NCBI RefSeq assembly: GCF_034377145.1
Contig: NZ_CP139707.1
Location: forward strand, 3,448,772 to 3,512,771
Source of the DNA: Sulfitobacter sp. OXR-159
GTDB lineage: Bacteria > Pseudomonadota > Alphaproteobacteria > Rhodobacterales > Rhodobacteraceae
Length of the DNA: 64,000 nt
Reading direction: 5' to 3'
Positions within the stretch are counted from its first letter, which is position 1. Each line of letters begins with the position of its first letter. The notes under the pieces were generated by a model. It made no database searches and was not told the DNA's origin. It worked only from the letters and a program-made list of their open reading frames with translations. Made by a program: the position numbers and the translations under genes. Shown piece by piece: positions 36,640-46,152 of this stretch.

Positions 36640-37606
36640 GCCGCGGCTCCGTCAGCAAATGACAGGCGGCGCCGCGCCCCGTTTCAGTCTGCGCAAAGGC
36701 CGGGCGCTGCGTGGCGCAATGGGGCAGCTCAGCCGGGCAGCGCCCCGAGAAACGGCAGCCCAACGGCAGCGCATGCAGCGGCGGCACAGTGCCGGGAATG
36801 GTCGGCAGCCTGCGGCGCTTTCCTTGCGCATCCCGCCCCGCCACACCGGCATCGGGCCGCGCACCCAAGAGCCCCTTGGTATAGGGATGCGCGGGCGCGC
36901 CAAGCACCTCTGCCGTGCGGCCCCGCTCAACCATATCGCCAGCATACATCACCACAATGTCTTCGGTGGCGCGCGCCACGGCGGCGAGGTCATGGCTGAT
37001 GAAAACCAGCGCCATTTGCCGCTCCCGCGCGAGCCGTTGCAACAGGTCGGTGATCCGCAGCGCGACATTGGCATCCAGCGCCGTGGTCGGCTCATCCGCG
37101 ATCAGCAGCATCGGATTGCAGGCCAAGGCCAGCGCGATCAACACCCGCTGGCGCTGCCCGCCCGACATCTCATGCGGGAATTGCCGCAGGCGTCGATCTG
37201 GGTCGGGAATGCCCACCTCTTCGAACAGGCTCAGCGCGCGGGCGCGGGCCGCGCGGCGCGTCAGCCCGTCGTGCAGCAGCATCGGCTCCATCACCGTATC
37301 GCCCACCCGCCGCAGCGGGTTGAGCGCCGCCATCGGCTCCTGAAACACCATCGCGACGCGGCGGCTGCGCAGCCTCTGCCAGTCCCGCTCGGCCGCCCGG
37401 GCCATATCCTGCCCGTCGATGCGAAGCTGTCCGGTCAGGCGCGCGCTGTCGGGGGCCATGCCCATCAGGCACAGGGCCAGAAGCGTCTTGCCCGAACCGC
37501 TTTCACCCACGACACCCAAGCGGTCGCCGCGCTCGATCACCAGATTGGCATCACGCAGCGCCGCCGCATGGCCGAAATAGACCGAGAGATTGCTGAGTTC
37601 GATCAT
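36632..37606 (-). CDS. Peptide-type ABC transporter ATP-binding protein (DppD/OppD-like)
   Basis: A 324-residue ATPase with Walker A GESGSGKTLL, signature MSGGQRQRVLIALAL, Walker [13 protein letters not shown] and switch His VFISHDLAAV. The C-terminal extension holds the family Cys pattern (GCRFSGRCPAELPHC). Operon neighbours overlap on both sides. It pairs with the shorter ATPase downstream. Confidence 0.89.
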   Translation of the reverse strand: MIELSNLSVYFGHAAALRDANLVIERGDRLGVVGESGSGKTLLALCLMGMAPDSARLTGQLRIDGQDMARAAERDWQRLRSRRVAMVFQEPMAALNPLRRVGDTVMEPMLLHDGLTRRAARARALSLFEEVGIPDPDRRLRQFPHEMSGGQRQRVLIALALACNPMLLIADEPTTALDANVALRITDLLQRLARERQMALVFISHDLAAVARATEDIVVMYAGDMVERGRTAEVLGAPAHPYTKGLLGARPDAGVAGRDAQGKRRRLPTIPGTVPPLHALPLGCRFSGRCPAELPHCATQRPAFAQTETGRGAACHLLTEPRHD

Positions 37607-38421
37607 CGCGCGCGCACCAACCTCGGGTCAGTGATATCACGCAGCCCGTCGCCCAGAAGGCCGAACCCCAGCACCGCCACGACGATGCAAAGGCCGGGAT
37701 AGATTGCCAGCTGCGGGGCGAGATACATCAACGTCTGCGCCTCCGACAACATCCGCCCCCAGCTTGACGCAGGCGGCTGCGCGCCGAGGCCAAGATAGCT
37801 CAGCGCCGCTTCGGCGAGGATTGCCACGGCAAATTCGATGGTGGCCTGCACGATGATGGCCGCGGCGATATTGGGCAGGACGTGATCGCGGCTGATCGCG
37901 AAACGCCCCCGCCCCGCCGCGCGTGCAGCGGCGACATAATCGCGCGTCCAGATTTGATTGGCAGAGGCACGGGTGACGCGGGCGAAGATGGGGATGTTGA
38001 TAAACGAGATCGCCAGCACCGCATTGGTCAGCGACGGCCCAAAGACCGCCGCCAGCATGATCGCAAAGAGCAGCGCGGGAAAGGCGAAACCCAGATCGGC
38101 CAGCCGCATCACCGCATCCTCGACCCAACCGCCAAGCGCCGAGGCGAGCAACCCAAGCGCCACGCCGATGCTGCCGCCCAAAAGCACCGCCACCAGCGCC
38201 ACAGTCATCGAATTACGCGCCGCCGCCATAAGCTGCGCCACGACATCGCGACCCAACTGATCGGTGCCTAGCCAATGCTCTGCCGAAGGCGGCGCGAATT
38301 TGGTCGAGATCGACATCGTCTGCGGGTCATGCGGGGTCCAGATCAGCGACAGCGCCGCCACCCCAACCACGAGGCTGACCAGCACCGCGCCCAGCAGAAA
38401 ATTCGCCGGAAGCGGCCTCAT
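37603..38421 (-). CDS. Peptide-type ABC transporter permease (DppC-like)
   Basis: A 272-residue inner-membrane permease with about six helices, starting directly at the first hydrophobic segment (FLLGAVLVSLVVGVAALSLIW). The coupling loop is TRASANQIWTRDYVAAARAAG. Four-base overlaps with the genes on both sides (ATGA type) show a tightly coupled operon. The solute is not evident from sequence. Confidence 0.89.
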   Translation of the reverse strand: MRPLPANFLLGAVLVSLVVGVAALSLIWTPHDPQTMSISTKFAPPSAEHWLGTDQLGRDVVAQLMAAARNSMTVALVAVLLGGSIGVALGLLASALGGWVEDAVMRLADLGFAFPALLFAIMLAAVFGPSLTNAVLAISFINIPIFARVTRASANQIWTRDYVAAARAAGRGRFAISRDHVLPNIAAAIIVQATIEFAVAILAEAALSYLGLGAQPPASSWGRMLSEAQTLMYLAPQLAIYPGLCIVVAVLGFGLLGDGLRDITDPRLVRAR

Positions 38422-39362
38422 GCTCGGGCCTTCAGCCGGGGGTCGATGACCACGTAAAGCAGGTCGACCACGAAATTCGCCGTCACCACGATGGCGGCGA
38501 AAAGCATCACCAGCGCTTGCACCGTGGGCAGGTCACGGTTGGCGATGGATTGAAAAATCAGCCGCCCCAGCCCCGGCAGGTAAAAGACGTTCTCAATCAC
38601 GATGGTGCCGGTGACCAACGCGGCGAATTGCATGCCCACGATGGTCACGATCGGCACCAGCGCATTGGGCAGCACATGCCGCCAAAGCACCCGCCGCCGC
38701 GACAACCCACTGGCCCGCGCGGTGCGCACGAAATCCTGCCGCATCACCTCCAACGCCGAAGACCGCGTGACCCGTGCCAGCACCGCCGACTGTACCAGTG
38801 CCAGCGCCACCGTGGGCAGAATGAGCGAGCGCAGCGCAGCGACCGGATCGTCCCAGCCCGCAAAGCCCCCGGGGGGCAGCCAACGCAGCTTCACCGCAAA
38901 GAGCATCACCAAGAGGATCGACAGCCAGAACGCCGGCACGGCGATGCCAAGCTGGCTGAGGAACATCACCCCCCAGTCGCCCGCGCGGCCATGCTGCGCC
39001 GCCGCCGTGATGCCAAGGCTCAGGGCAAGCACCAGCGTCACCAACATCCCCGCCACAGCAAGTGAAATGGTCATCGGCAGCCGCTCGGAAATCAGCTCCG
39101 AGACCGGGACACGGAAAGAATGGCTGATCCCGAAATCTCCCTGCAAGGCGTTCCAGACCCATGAGAAATAGCGCGTCACCAGCGGCGCGTTCAGCCCCAA
39201 CTGCTCGCGCAAAGCGGCTAGCGCATCGTCCGAGGCATCCATCCCAAGGATCGTCAGCGCTGGATCGCCCGGCAGCACGTTCATCACGGCAAAGACCACG
39301 ACCGACACGGCCAGCAGGGTCAGCACGAAACCAAGCGTGCGGCGGAATAGGAAATAGGCCAC
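38418..39362 (-). CDS. Peptide-type ABC transporter permease (DppB-like)
   Basis: A 314-residue OppB/DppB-type permease with the N-terminal helix LGFVLTLLAVSVVVFAVMN followed by VLPGDPA, and the coupling loop TRSSALEVMRQDFVRTARASG. About six helices are predicted. It begins 50 bases after the binding-protein gene and overlaps the next permease gene by four bases. Confidence 0.9.
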   Translation of the reverse strand: MAYFLFRRTLGFVLTLLAVSVVVFAVMNVLPGDPALTILGMDASDDALAALREQLGLNAPLVTRYFSWVWNALQGDFGISHSFRVPVSELISERLPMTISLAVAGMLVTLVLALSLGITAAAQHGRAGDWGVMFLSQLGIAVPAFWLSILLVMLFAVKLRWLPPGGFAGWDDPVAALRSLILPTVALALVQSAVLARVTRSSALEVMRQDFVRTARASGLSRRRVLWRHVLPNALVPIVTIVGMQFAALVTGTIVIENVFYLPGLGRLIFQSIANRDLPTVQALVMLFAAIVVTANFVVDLLYVVIDPRLKARA

Positions 39363-39412
39363 GGGATCAGGTCCAATGGCTGCGGCACGCGCGGCACCGC
39401 AGCCGGTTTAGA

Positions 39413-40900
39413 TCAATTTGCGACGCTGACGCCCTTGAGCGGCATGTAGAGCACGGGCGAAGAGGACCAATAGCCTTCGACCCCCTCGCGGAAAACACCG
39501 AGCAGTGGCAGCTGGAACAGGAAAGCATGAACAGACTGATCCGACAGCATCTGCTGGCCCTGCTTGAGCAATTCATCGCGCTTGGCCGGGTCGACCTCTG
39601 TCGTGATCTGCTCCCATAGGGCGGTCATCTCGGCATTGTCATAGCCGTAGAAGTAGTCCGGCCCACGGGCGAAATTGCCCATGTCGTTGGGACTGGTGTG
39701 GGCGATGATCGTCATGTCGTAGTTCTTTTGCTTATAGACCTCATCGATCCAGAAGCCCCATTCGACATTCTCAACTTTGGCGTCGATCCCGGCCTCTGAA
39801 AGCTGGTTCTGAATGATCTCAGCCGAGCGGGTGGCGTAGGGGAACGGCGGCACGCGCAGGGTCATGGTGGTGCCTGCCACGCCTGCCGCCTCAAACATTT
39901 CCTCGGCCTTGGCGCTGTCATGCGGATAGGCGTCCGTCAGGTCGACATAGGCGGTGCCATGCGGCGGGTAGAAGCTGCCGATGGGCACCGCTTGGCCATA
40001 CATTGCGCCTTCAATGATCTCGTCGCGGTCGATGGCGGTGGCCACGGCGCGGCGCACCTCGACGTTGTCGAAGGGCGGCTTGGCGTTGTTCATGGCGAGG
40101 ATCACTTCGCCCTCGGTCGAGCCAACGTTGACGCGGAAGCGCGGGTCGGCTTCGAACTGCGGCAGCAGTTCCGGCGCGGGGAAACCGGGGAATGCGTCAA
40201 GCTCTTCGGCCATCATTGCCGCTGTCGCCGCGGCGGGGTCTGAGATGAAGCGAAACACCACCTTGTCCAGCGCCACATCCGCCGCATCGCGGTGATCGGG
40301 GTTCTTGACCAAAGTCAGACGGTCGCCACGGGTCCAGCTGTCAAACTTGAAGGGGCCGGAGCCCACGGGGTTGGCGTTGTTGGTCTCCGCGCTCTCCGAG
40401 GCCACGATGGCGCTGTCGCCCTGCCCCATGTTGAAGAGGAAAAAGGCGTCTTTGCCCGAAAGCGTGATCTCGACCGTCTGCGAGTCGACCGCTTTGACGC
40501 TCTCGATCGGCTCGAAGATGTCCTTGGAGGGATTCACGCTGTGTTCGCCCATGGCCCGCTCGAAGGAATAGACCACATCCTCGGCGTCGAGCGTGCTGCC
40601 ATCGTGGAAGGTCACGCCTTCGGCCAAGGTGAACCTATAGGTCAGCCCGTCTTCAGATACCTCCCAAGAGGCCGCGAGGTTGGGCTGCACCTCGCCGTTT
40701 TCCGCCACGGTGGTCAGCGGTTCAAAGACGTTTTGCGTCATCATGCTGTCGATGGAGGCGGTCGCATCCGCTGTCGGGTCAAGCGACGTGGGCTCCTGCT
40801 GCATGCCGATGACAAGCTCGGCAGCGGCAGAGGCTGAGGCCATCAGGCCAAAGGCCAGCGTCAGCGCAGGAAGGGTTTTGGTAAGGGGCAAATGAGACAT
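39413..40900 (-). CDS. Family 5 extracellular solute-binding protein of the second peptide-type ABC system
   Basis: A 495-residue periplasmic protein with a signal peptide (LPALTLAFGLMASASAAA) and the SBP_bac_5 pattern (EPLTTVAENGEVQPNLAASW; DGLTYRFTLAEGVTFHDGS; GSGPFKFDSWTRGD). It is not close to DppA and lacks recognisable nickel- or glutathione-specific marks, so the solute could be a peptide, an opine or a D-amino-acid-containing compound. It heads the operon, and a D-arginine-dehydrogenase-like gene is transcribed divergently from 236 bases away. Confidence 0.89.
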   Translation of the reverse strand: MSHLPLTKTLPALTLAFGLMASASAAAELVIGMQQEPTSLDPTADATASIDSMMTQNVFEPLTTVAENGEVQPNLAASWEVSEDGLTYRFTLAEGVTFHDGSTLDAEDVVYSFERAMGEHSVNPSKDIFEPIESVKAVDSQTVEITLSGKDAFFLFNMGQGDSAIVASESAETNNANPVGSGPFKFDSWTRGDRLTLVKNPDHRDAADVALDKVVFRFISDPAAATAAMMAEELDAFPGFPAPELLPQFEADPRFRVNVGSTEGEVILAMNNAKPPFDNVEVRRAVATAIDRDEIIEGAMYGQAVPIGSFYPPHGTAYVDLTDAYPHDSAKAEEMFEAAGVAGTTMTLRVPPFPYATRSAEIIQNQLSEAGIDAKVENVEWGFWIDEVYKQKNYDMTIIAHTSPNDMGNFARGPDYFYGYDNAEMTALWEQITTEVDPAKRDELLKQGQQMLSDQSVHAFLFQLPLLGVFREGVEGYWSSSPVLYMPLKGVSVAN

Positions 40901-41135
40901 GGGGCAGCACTCCTGTGGGGAGGGGCGTGTTCGGCCCTGCCGCGCGCCCCTTTGTGACAGACTGCGCCGGGCGGGGGCGTTCGGTCAACGGCTTTGGCGC
41001 ACTGCGGGAAAACTTCATGTAATTGCAACAATATGGCGGATTTCACCGAGCGGCCCCAGAAGCGGAAAGGGGACGGGGATCGCCCCTTTTGCGCGGCAAT
41101 CGGCGGTGCTAGCTTCCGCGCAGAGAGGGCGGATT

Positions 41136-42266
41136 ATGGATATTTCTACGACAGGTTTCGATTGCATTGTCATTGGCGCGGGCATCGCGGGCGCTTCTGT
41201 CGCCGCTGAACTGTCCAGCGACCGCCGGGTGCTGCTGTTGGAACGGGAAAGCCAGCCGGGCTATCACACCACGGGCCGCTCTGCCGCCCTGTTTACCGTG
41301 ACCTATGGGCCGGAGGTGATCCGCGCCCTCTCCCGCTCCTCCGCCGCTTTCTTTCACGCCCCCGCCAGCCCCCATCTGGAGCATCCGCTGCTGGAACCAC
41401 GCGGCGCGGTGTTCGTCGCGCGGCAGGATCAGAAGGCGGCGCTGGCGCGCACCGCCGAGGAACTGGGGCCCCATGTCACCCCGCTGACCGGGGCCGAAAT
41501 CGAGACACTCGTGCCGCTGCTGCGCAAGGGCTATGCCAGCGCCGGGCTGCGCGATGCTTCGGCGGCGGATATCGACGTGAATGCGCTGCATCAACATTAC
41601 CTCAAGACCTTCCGCGCCGCAGGCGGTGTCTTGCAAACCAAGGCCGAGGTGCGGGCGCTTCGCAAAGAAGGGGGTTGGCAGGTCGACACGAACCAAGGCA
41701 TCTTCCACGCGCCGGTCATCGTCAATGCCGCTGGGGCTTGGGCCGATGAGATCGCGACGCTGGCCGGGCTTGCACCTGCGGGTCTCACCCCGAAACGCCG
41801 CACGGCGCTGACGGTGGCACCACCCGATGGCATGGCACCGGACCGTTGGCCGATGGTGGTGGATATCGATGAGCAGTTTTACCTCAAGGCCGATGCGGGC
41901 AAGCTGCTGATTTCACCTGCGGACGCCACGCCCTCGCCCCCTTGTGACGCCCAGCCCGAGGAATTGGATATCGCGATCTGTATCGACCGGATCGAAACCG
42001 CATTCGACCTTCACCGCCCCCGCATTGAAAGCCGCTGGGCAGGGCTGCGCAGTTTCCTGCCCGACGGTGATCCGGTGGCCGGATTTGATCCCGAGGGAGA
42101 GGGGTTCTTCTGGCTAGCGGGCCAAGGTGGCTATGGCATCCAGACCGCGCCGGCGCTGGCGCGCCTTGCCGCCGCTTTGCTGCGGGGAGAAGACATCCCC
42201 GGCGACATTGCCGCCGAGGGGGTCACTGCTGCAGCCCTTGCCAGGGGCCGTGCGGGATTGGCTTAG
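41136..42266 (+). CDS. FAD-dependent D-amino-acid dehydrogenase, DauA (D-arginine dehydrogenase)-like
   Basis: A 376-residue flavoprotein. The dinucleotide-binding motif [16 protein letters not shown] is followed by [19 protein letters not shown], which I recognise as near-identical to Pseudomonas aeruginosa D-arginine dehydrogenase, as are [12 protein letters not shown] and the C-terminal [18 protein letters not shown] segment (here [14 protein letters not shown]). I chose the ATG at 41136, preceded by GAGAGGG; the frame stays open to 40899 but that part has no homology. DauA oxidises D-amino acids, best the basic ones, to 2-oxo acids. It may process a solute imported by the divergent ABC operon. 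Confidence 0.88.
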   Translation: MDISTTGFDCIVIGAGIAGASVAAELSSDRRVLLLERESQPGYHTTGRSAALFTVTYGPEVIRALSRSSAAFFHAPASPHLEHPLLEPRGAVFVARQDQKAALARTAEELGPHVTPLTGAEIETLVPLLRKGYASAGLRDASAADIDVNALHQHYLKTFRAAGGVLQTKAEVRALRKEGGWQVDTNQGIFHAPVIVNAAGAWADEIATLAGLAPAGLTPKRRTALTVAPPDGMAPDRWPMVVDIDEQFYLKADAGKLLISPADATPSPPCDAQPEELDIAICIDRIETAFDLHRPRIESRWAGLRSFLPDGDPVAGFDPEGEGFFWLAGQGGYGIQTAPALARLAAALLRGEDIPGDIAAEGVTAAALARGRAGLA

Positions 42267-43444
42267 CCGCCCATCCCGGCGTCAGCTTCGATCTGCTTGC
42301 GCGACTTACGTGCGCGTTCGGTGGCCGATTTCAACTGACCACAAGCGGCCATGATGTCTTCGCCACGTGGTTTACGCACGGGCGAGGCATAGCCCGCGTT
42401 ATAGACGATATCGGCAAAAGCGCGGATGCGGTTGTTGGACGACCGCTCGTAAGGCGAACCGGGCCATTCGTTGAAGGGGATCAGGTTGATCTTGGCCGGG
42501 ATGCCCTTGATCAACTCAACGAGCCGATGCGCGTCTTCGTCGCTGTCGTTCACGCCCTTCAGCATCACATATTCAAACGTGATCCGCTCGGAGTTGCTGA
42601 CCTTGGGATAGGCGCGTAGGGCGTCGAGCAGTTCTTCGATGTTCCAACGCTTGTTGATCGGCACCAGCTTGTTGCGCACCTCATCGGTGGTGGCGTGAAA
42701 GGACACGGCCAATTGGCAGCCGATTTCGGCGGCGGTGCGATGGATCTCAGGCACAACGCCGGAGGTCGAGAGCGTAATCCGGCGGCGCGAAAGCTGGATG
42801 CCCTCGGGGTCCATCGCGATCTTCATCGCGTCGCGCACGTTCTCAAAATTGTACAGCGGCTCGCCCATACCCATCAGCACGATATTGCTCAAAAGACGGG
42901 CCTCTTCGGTCCGAGTGCCAGTCTCGGGCCATTCATCCAGATCGTCGCGCGCCACCATAACCTGCCCGATAATCTCAGCGGCGGTAAGATTACGCACCAG
43001 TTTCTGCGTGCCCGTGTGGCAGAAGGAACAGGTCAGCGTGCAGCCCACTTGGCTGGACACACAAAGCGTGCCGCGGCCCTCTTCGGGGATATAGACCACC
43101 TCAACCTCATGCCCGCCTGCGATCCGCACAAGATACTTGCGCGTACCGTCTTCGCTTTCCTGACGGGTCACGACCTCAGGTACTTCGATCACGAATTTCT
43201 CTGCCAGTTCAGCGCGGTAGCCTTTGGCAAGGTTGGTCATGGAGTCGAAGTCACGCACACCCCACTGATAAATCCACTGCCAGATTTGCCCCACACGCAT
43301 CTTTGCCTGTTTCTCAGGCGTGCCGTTTGCGATCAACACATCGCGCATGGCGTCACGGGTCAGACCGACAAGGTTGATCGGCCCCTCAGGCAACTTGCGG
43401 GGAAGGGTCATCACGTCTTGGGTGATGGGCGCGGAAGCGGACAT
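42263..43444 (-). CDS. rlmN: Dual-specificity 23S rRNA/tRNA adenine C2-methyltransferase
   Basis: A 393-residue radical SAM enzyme that methylates A2503 of 23S rRNA and A37 of some tRNAs at carbon 2. The iron-sulfur cluster cysteines are Cys135, Cys139 and Cys142 in CTLTCSFC; other marks are [12 protein letters not shown] and the C-terminal MAACGQL region with the methyl-carrying Cys. The stop codon overlaps that of the convergent flavoprotein gene on the opposite strand. Confidence 0.95.
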   Translation of the reverse strand: MSASAPITQDVMTLPRKLPEGPINLVGLTRDAMRDVLIANGTPEKQAKMRVGQIWQWIYQWGVRDFDSMTNLAKGYRAELAEKFVIEVPEVVTRQESEDGTRKYLVRIAGGHEVEVVYIPEEGRGTLCVSSQVGCTLTCSFCHTGTQKLVRNLTAAEIIGQVMVARDDLDEWPETGTRTEEARLLSNIVLMGMGEPLYNFENVRDAMKIAMDPEGIQLSRRRITLSTSGVVPEIHRTAAEIGCQLAVSFHATTDEVRNKLVPINKRWNIEELLDALRAYPKVSNSERITFEYVMLKGVNDSDEDAHRLVELIKGIPAKINLIPFNEWPGSPYERSSNNRIRAFADIVYNAGYASPVRKPRGEDIMAACGQLKSATERARKSRKQIEADAGMGG

Positions 43445-43533
43445 TGCAAAGACTCACAGGCTAGGGATGGGTCTCTATATAAGAAATGACGCGATTTGCA
43501 AAAGGGTTTGGCCGCGCGGGCATAGAGCCGCGC

Positions 43534-44034
43534 TCAATAGGCCTTCTTGCTTGTCCGCAATTCACCCGTCGCCAGAACCGGCGCGGCATCCAGACTGTCT
43601 ACATTCAGCATCGACGCCACCCGTTCTAACGAAGACACCAGCTGCGCCTGCTCCCAATCCGCAAGATCCGCAAAGGCGCGGACGTAGCGTTGCTGCAAGG
43701 CATCGGGGGCTTCTTCCAACACATCCTCACCTTGGGTGGTCAGGGTGATATTGGTCTGCCGACGGTCCTGCGCCGAGGGCTGCCGCGATACCAATTCGCG
43801 TGCCACCAGCTTATCGACCAAAGCGGTCACGGTGGCTTGGCTGACGCCCATCTGGTTGGCGAGGGTCTTGGCGGTGGGGTCCTTCTTCTCTCCGACGATC
43901 TGCAAAACCCGCAGTTGCGCCGGGGTTACCCCTGCGGCCTGCGCCAAATCGCGGGCATAGAGTTCGGTAGCGCGCAAAATGCGGCGTAAAGCGATCAGAC
44001 TCTCGTCGATCCGGTCGGGATGTTTTTGCGTCAT
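43534..44034 (-). CDS. ectR: MarR-family regulator of the ectoine biosynthesis operon (EctR-like)
   Basis: A 166-residue winged-helix regulator (core about 35-125: VTPAQLRVLQIVGEKKDPTAKTLANQMGVSQATVTALVDKLVARELVSRQPSAQDRR region). It is transcribed away from ectABC with 233 bases between the two start codons, the same placement as EctR-type MarR repressors in methylotrophs and other halotolerant bacteria. Three copies of a 15-base motif lie in the shared promoter region. The assignment to EctR is by location and family; control could be weak or also involve other regulators. Confidence 0.82.
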   Translation of the reverse strand: MTQKHPDRIDESLIALRRILRATELYARDLAQAAGVTPAQLRVLQIVGEKKDPTAKTLANQMGVSQATVTALVDKLVARELVSRQPSAQDRRQTNITLTTQGEDVLEEAPDALQQRYVRAFADLADWEQAQLVSSLERVASMLNVDSLDAAPVLATGELRTSKKAY

Positions 44035-44088
44035 GGTGCATCATTGCACAATGGGGACGATTTCAGCAATCGCTCTCAACTGCCCTAA

Positions 44089-44248
44089 CGCTTAGTATAG
44101 CTAAGCGAAACACGCCAATTTCGTTAGCCTTACGAAACAAATATGCACATGAGCATGCCTCTGAAACAACGCTATGAGCGTATTTTGAGGTATTTTGCTT
44201 TGAATGTTGAAGTATGACCGCACATGCCCTACTTAGCTTATCGAAACA
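44089..44248. promoter_or_regulatory. Triple repeat in the ectR-ectA intergenic region, candidate operators
   Basis: Three 15-base copies fit the consensus TAGCYTAWCGAAACA: TAGCTAAGCGAAACA (44098-44112), TAGCCTTACGAAACA (44125-44139) and TAGCTTATCGAAACA (44234-44248). The first overlaps a perfect inverted repeat CGCTTAG-5-CTAAGCG (44089-44107), and the second sits in TTTCGT-7-ACGAAA (44119-44137). The third ends 19 bases before the ectA start, where it could block transcription or translation initiation. Confidence 0.7.
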
Positions 44249-44267
44249 ATAAGGGAGCCCCGAACGG

Positions 44268-44801
44268 ATGCAGAATGAACTCGACATGAAAAAAGCCCGC
44301 ACACCCAAACTGCGCAAGCCCAATGCCGAGGACGGAGCTGCCATTTGGCAGTTGATTCGCGACTGCAAGCCGCTCGACGAGAACTCGCTTTACGCGAACC
44401 TGATCCAGGCCGACCACTTCCGCGATACCTGTGTTGTGGCTGAGATGGACGGTGACATCGTTGGATGGATCTCCGGCCATATGATCCCTGCCCAAGACGC
44501 CTTCTTTGTCTGGCAGGTTGCCGTTAGCCCCAAGGCCCGCGGCCTTGGGTTGGGTAAAACCATGCTGGTGGAACTGGTGAACCGCGATGAGACCGAGGAC
44601 GCCAAGACCCTCAAGACCACGATCACCCGGGACAACGACGCCTCCTGGGGGCTGTTCCGCAGCTTTGCCAATCACGTCGGCGGCGACCTTTCGGATGCGC
44701 CCCACTTTACCAAAGACGCCCATTTCGAGGGCGCACATGACACCGAACATATGGTGACGATCACGCTGCCCGAGACTGCCGCGCTCAAACGCGCCGCGTA
44801 A
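44268..44801 (+). CDS. ectA: L-2,4-diaminobutyrate acetyltransferase
   Basis: A 177-residue GNAT-fold enzyme that acetylates the gamma-amino group of L-2,4-diaminobutyrate with acetyl-CoA, the second ectoine-specific step. The CoA-binding pattern is VSPKARGLGLGKTM; the early block RKPNAEDGAAIWQLIRDC is typical of EctA. AAGGGAG lies upstream of the ATG. It is first in the ectABC-ask operon. Confidence 0.95.
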   Translation: MQNELDMKKARTPKLRKPNAEDGAAIWQLIRDCKPLDENSLYANLIQADHFRDTCVVAEMDGDIVGWISGHMIPAQDAFFVWQVAVSPKARGLGLGKTMLVELVNRDETEDAKTLKTTITRDNDASWGLFRSFANHVGGDLSDAPHFTKDAHFEGAHDTEHMVTITLPETAALKRAA

Positions 44802-44854
44802 ACCGCAGCTGATAATTCACACGACAGATTCTCTTGAAGAGAAAGGATATTCCT

Positions 44855-46147
44855 ATGCCTAAGGACATGGCACAGAACACGACCATCTTTACCCGCCGCG
44901 AGAGCGAAGCACGCTCCTATTGCCGTGGCATGAACGCCGTTTTCACCCGCGCCAGCGGGTCGGAGATGTTCGATGAAGAGGGCAATCGCTACATCGATTT
45001 CCTCGCCGGTTGCTCCTCGTTGAACTATGGCCACAACGACCCTGACATGAAGGCCGCGCTGGTGGAACACATCACCAACGATGGCATCGCCCATGGTCTC
45101 GACTTCCATAGCGACACCAAGGCTGCCTTTCTAAAGGCTTATGAGGAAAACATCCTCAAGCCGCGCGGCATGGACTACAAAGTCATGATGACCGGCCCGA
45201 CCGGCACCAACGCGGTCGAAGCCGCGATCAAGCTGGCGCGCAAGGTGACGGGCCGGACCAATGTGATCTCCTTCACCAACGGCTTCCATGGCATGACCAT
45301 GGGCGCGCTGGCGCTGACCGGCAACAAAGGCAAACGCGGCGGCGCGGGCGGTGGCTCGTTGGCCGATGTGACGCACATGCCTTTCGAGGGGTCGCTGGGC
45401 GAAAACGTCGACACGCTGGAAATGATCGACGCCATGCTGTCGAACCCCTCCTCGGGCATCGACGCGCCTGCGGCATTCATCTTTGAGCCGATCCAAGGCG
45501 AAGGCGGTCTGAACGCGGCCTCCGACGCATGGATGCAGGGCATCGAGAAAATCGCCCGCAAGCATGGCGCGCTGCTGATCATCGACGACATTCAGGCTGG
45601 CTGTGGCCGTTCGGGCAGCTTCTTTTCGTTTGAGGCGTCCGGCATCAAGCCCGACATGGTGACCCAAGCGAAATCGCTTTCCGGTTTCGGCCTGCCCTTC
45701 GCGGCCCTGTTGATTGCACCTGAGCATGACATCTGGAAGCCAGCCGAGCACAACGGCACCTTCCGTGGCAACTCCCACGCCTTTGTCACCGCCCGCGTCG
45801 CGATTGAGAAATTCTGGTCCGACGATAAATTCGAAAAGTCGCTGGCCGAAAAAGCCGTGGTACTGACCACCGCGCTCAAGGACGTCGCCGATCTGGTCGA
45901 CGGTGCCACGCTGAAAGGCCGCGGCCTGATGCAGGGTGTCGATGTCGGCTCGGGCGAATTGGCCGGTGCAATCTGTGCGCGTGCCTATGAATTGGGCCTC
46001 GTCATCGAAACATCGGGCGCGAACGACGAAATCGTTAAATATCTTGCCCCGCTCACCACGCCGGAGAAGGTCATGCGCGAAGGGTTTGATATCCTCCTTC
46101 AAGCGACCCGTGACGTGACGGGCAACATGAAACTGGCAGCGGAGTAA
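44855..46147 (+). CDS. ectB: L-2,4-diaminobutyrate:2-oxoglutarate transaminase
   Basis: A 430-residue class III PLP transaminase that makes L-2,4-diaminobutyrate from aspartate beta-semialdehyde using glutamate. Typical EctB blocks are ESEARSYCRGMNAVF at the N-terminus, FLAGCSSLNYGHNDP, IIDDIQAGCGRSGSFFSFE and the PLP lysine in VTQAKSLSGFGLP. I chose the ATG at 44855 because AAAGGA lies seven to ten bases upstream; an ATG four codons later is possible. It works in the opposite direction to the atf/doeD enzyme of the catabolic cluster. Confidence 0.95.
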   Translation: MPKDMAQNTTIFTRRESEARSYCRGMNAVFTRASGSEMFDEEGNRYIDFLAGCSSLNYGHNDPDMKAALVEHITNDGIAHGLDFHSDTKAAFLKAYEENILKPRGMDYKVMMTGPTGTNAVEAAIKLARKVTGRTNVISFTNGFHGMTMGALALTGNKGKRGGAGGGSLADVTHMPFEGSLGENVDTLEMIDAMLSNPSSGIDAPAAFIFEPIQGEGGLNAASDAWMQGIEKIARKHGALLIIDDIQAGCGRSGSFFSFEASGIKPDMVTQAKSLSGFGLPFAALLIAPEHDIWKPAEHNGTFRGNSHAFVTARVAIEKFWSDDKFEKSLAEKAVVLTTALKDVADLVDGATLKGRGLMQGVDVGSGELAGAICARAYELGLVIETSGANDEIVKYLAPLTTPEKVMREGFDILLQATRDVTGNMKLAAE

Positions 46148-46152
46148 TACCG

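Noticed and set aside
40899..41135. 79-codon N-terminal extension of the DauA-like flavoprotein
   Set aside because: It lacks homology and would place sequence before the FAD-binding motif; a ribosome site precedes the ATG at 41136.
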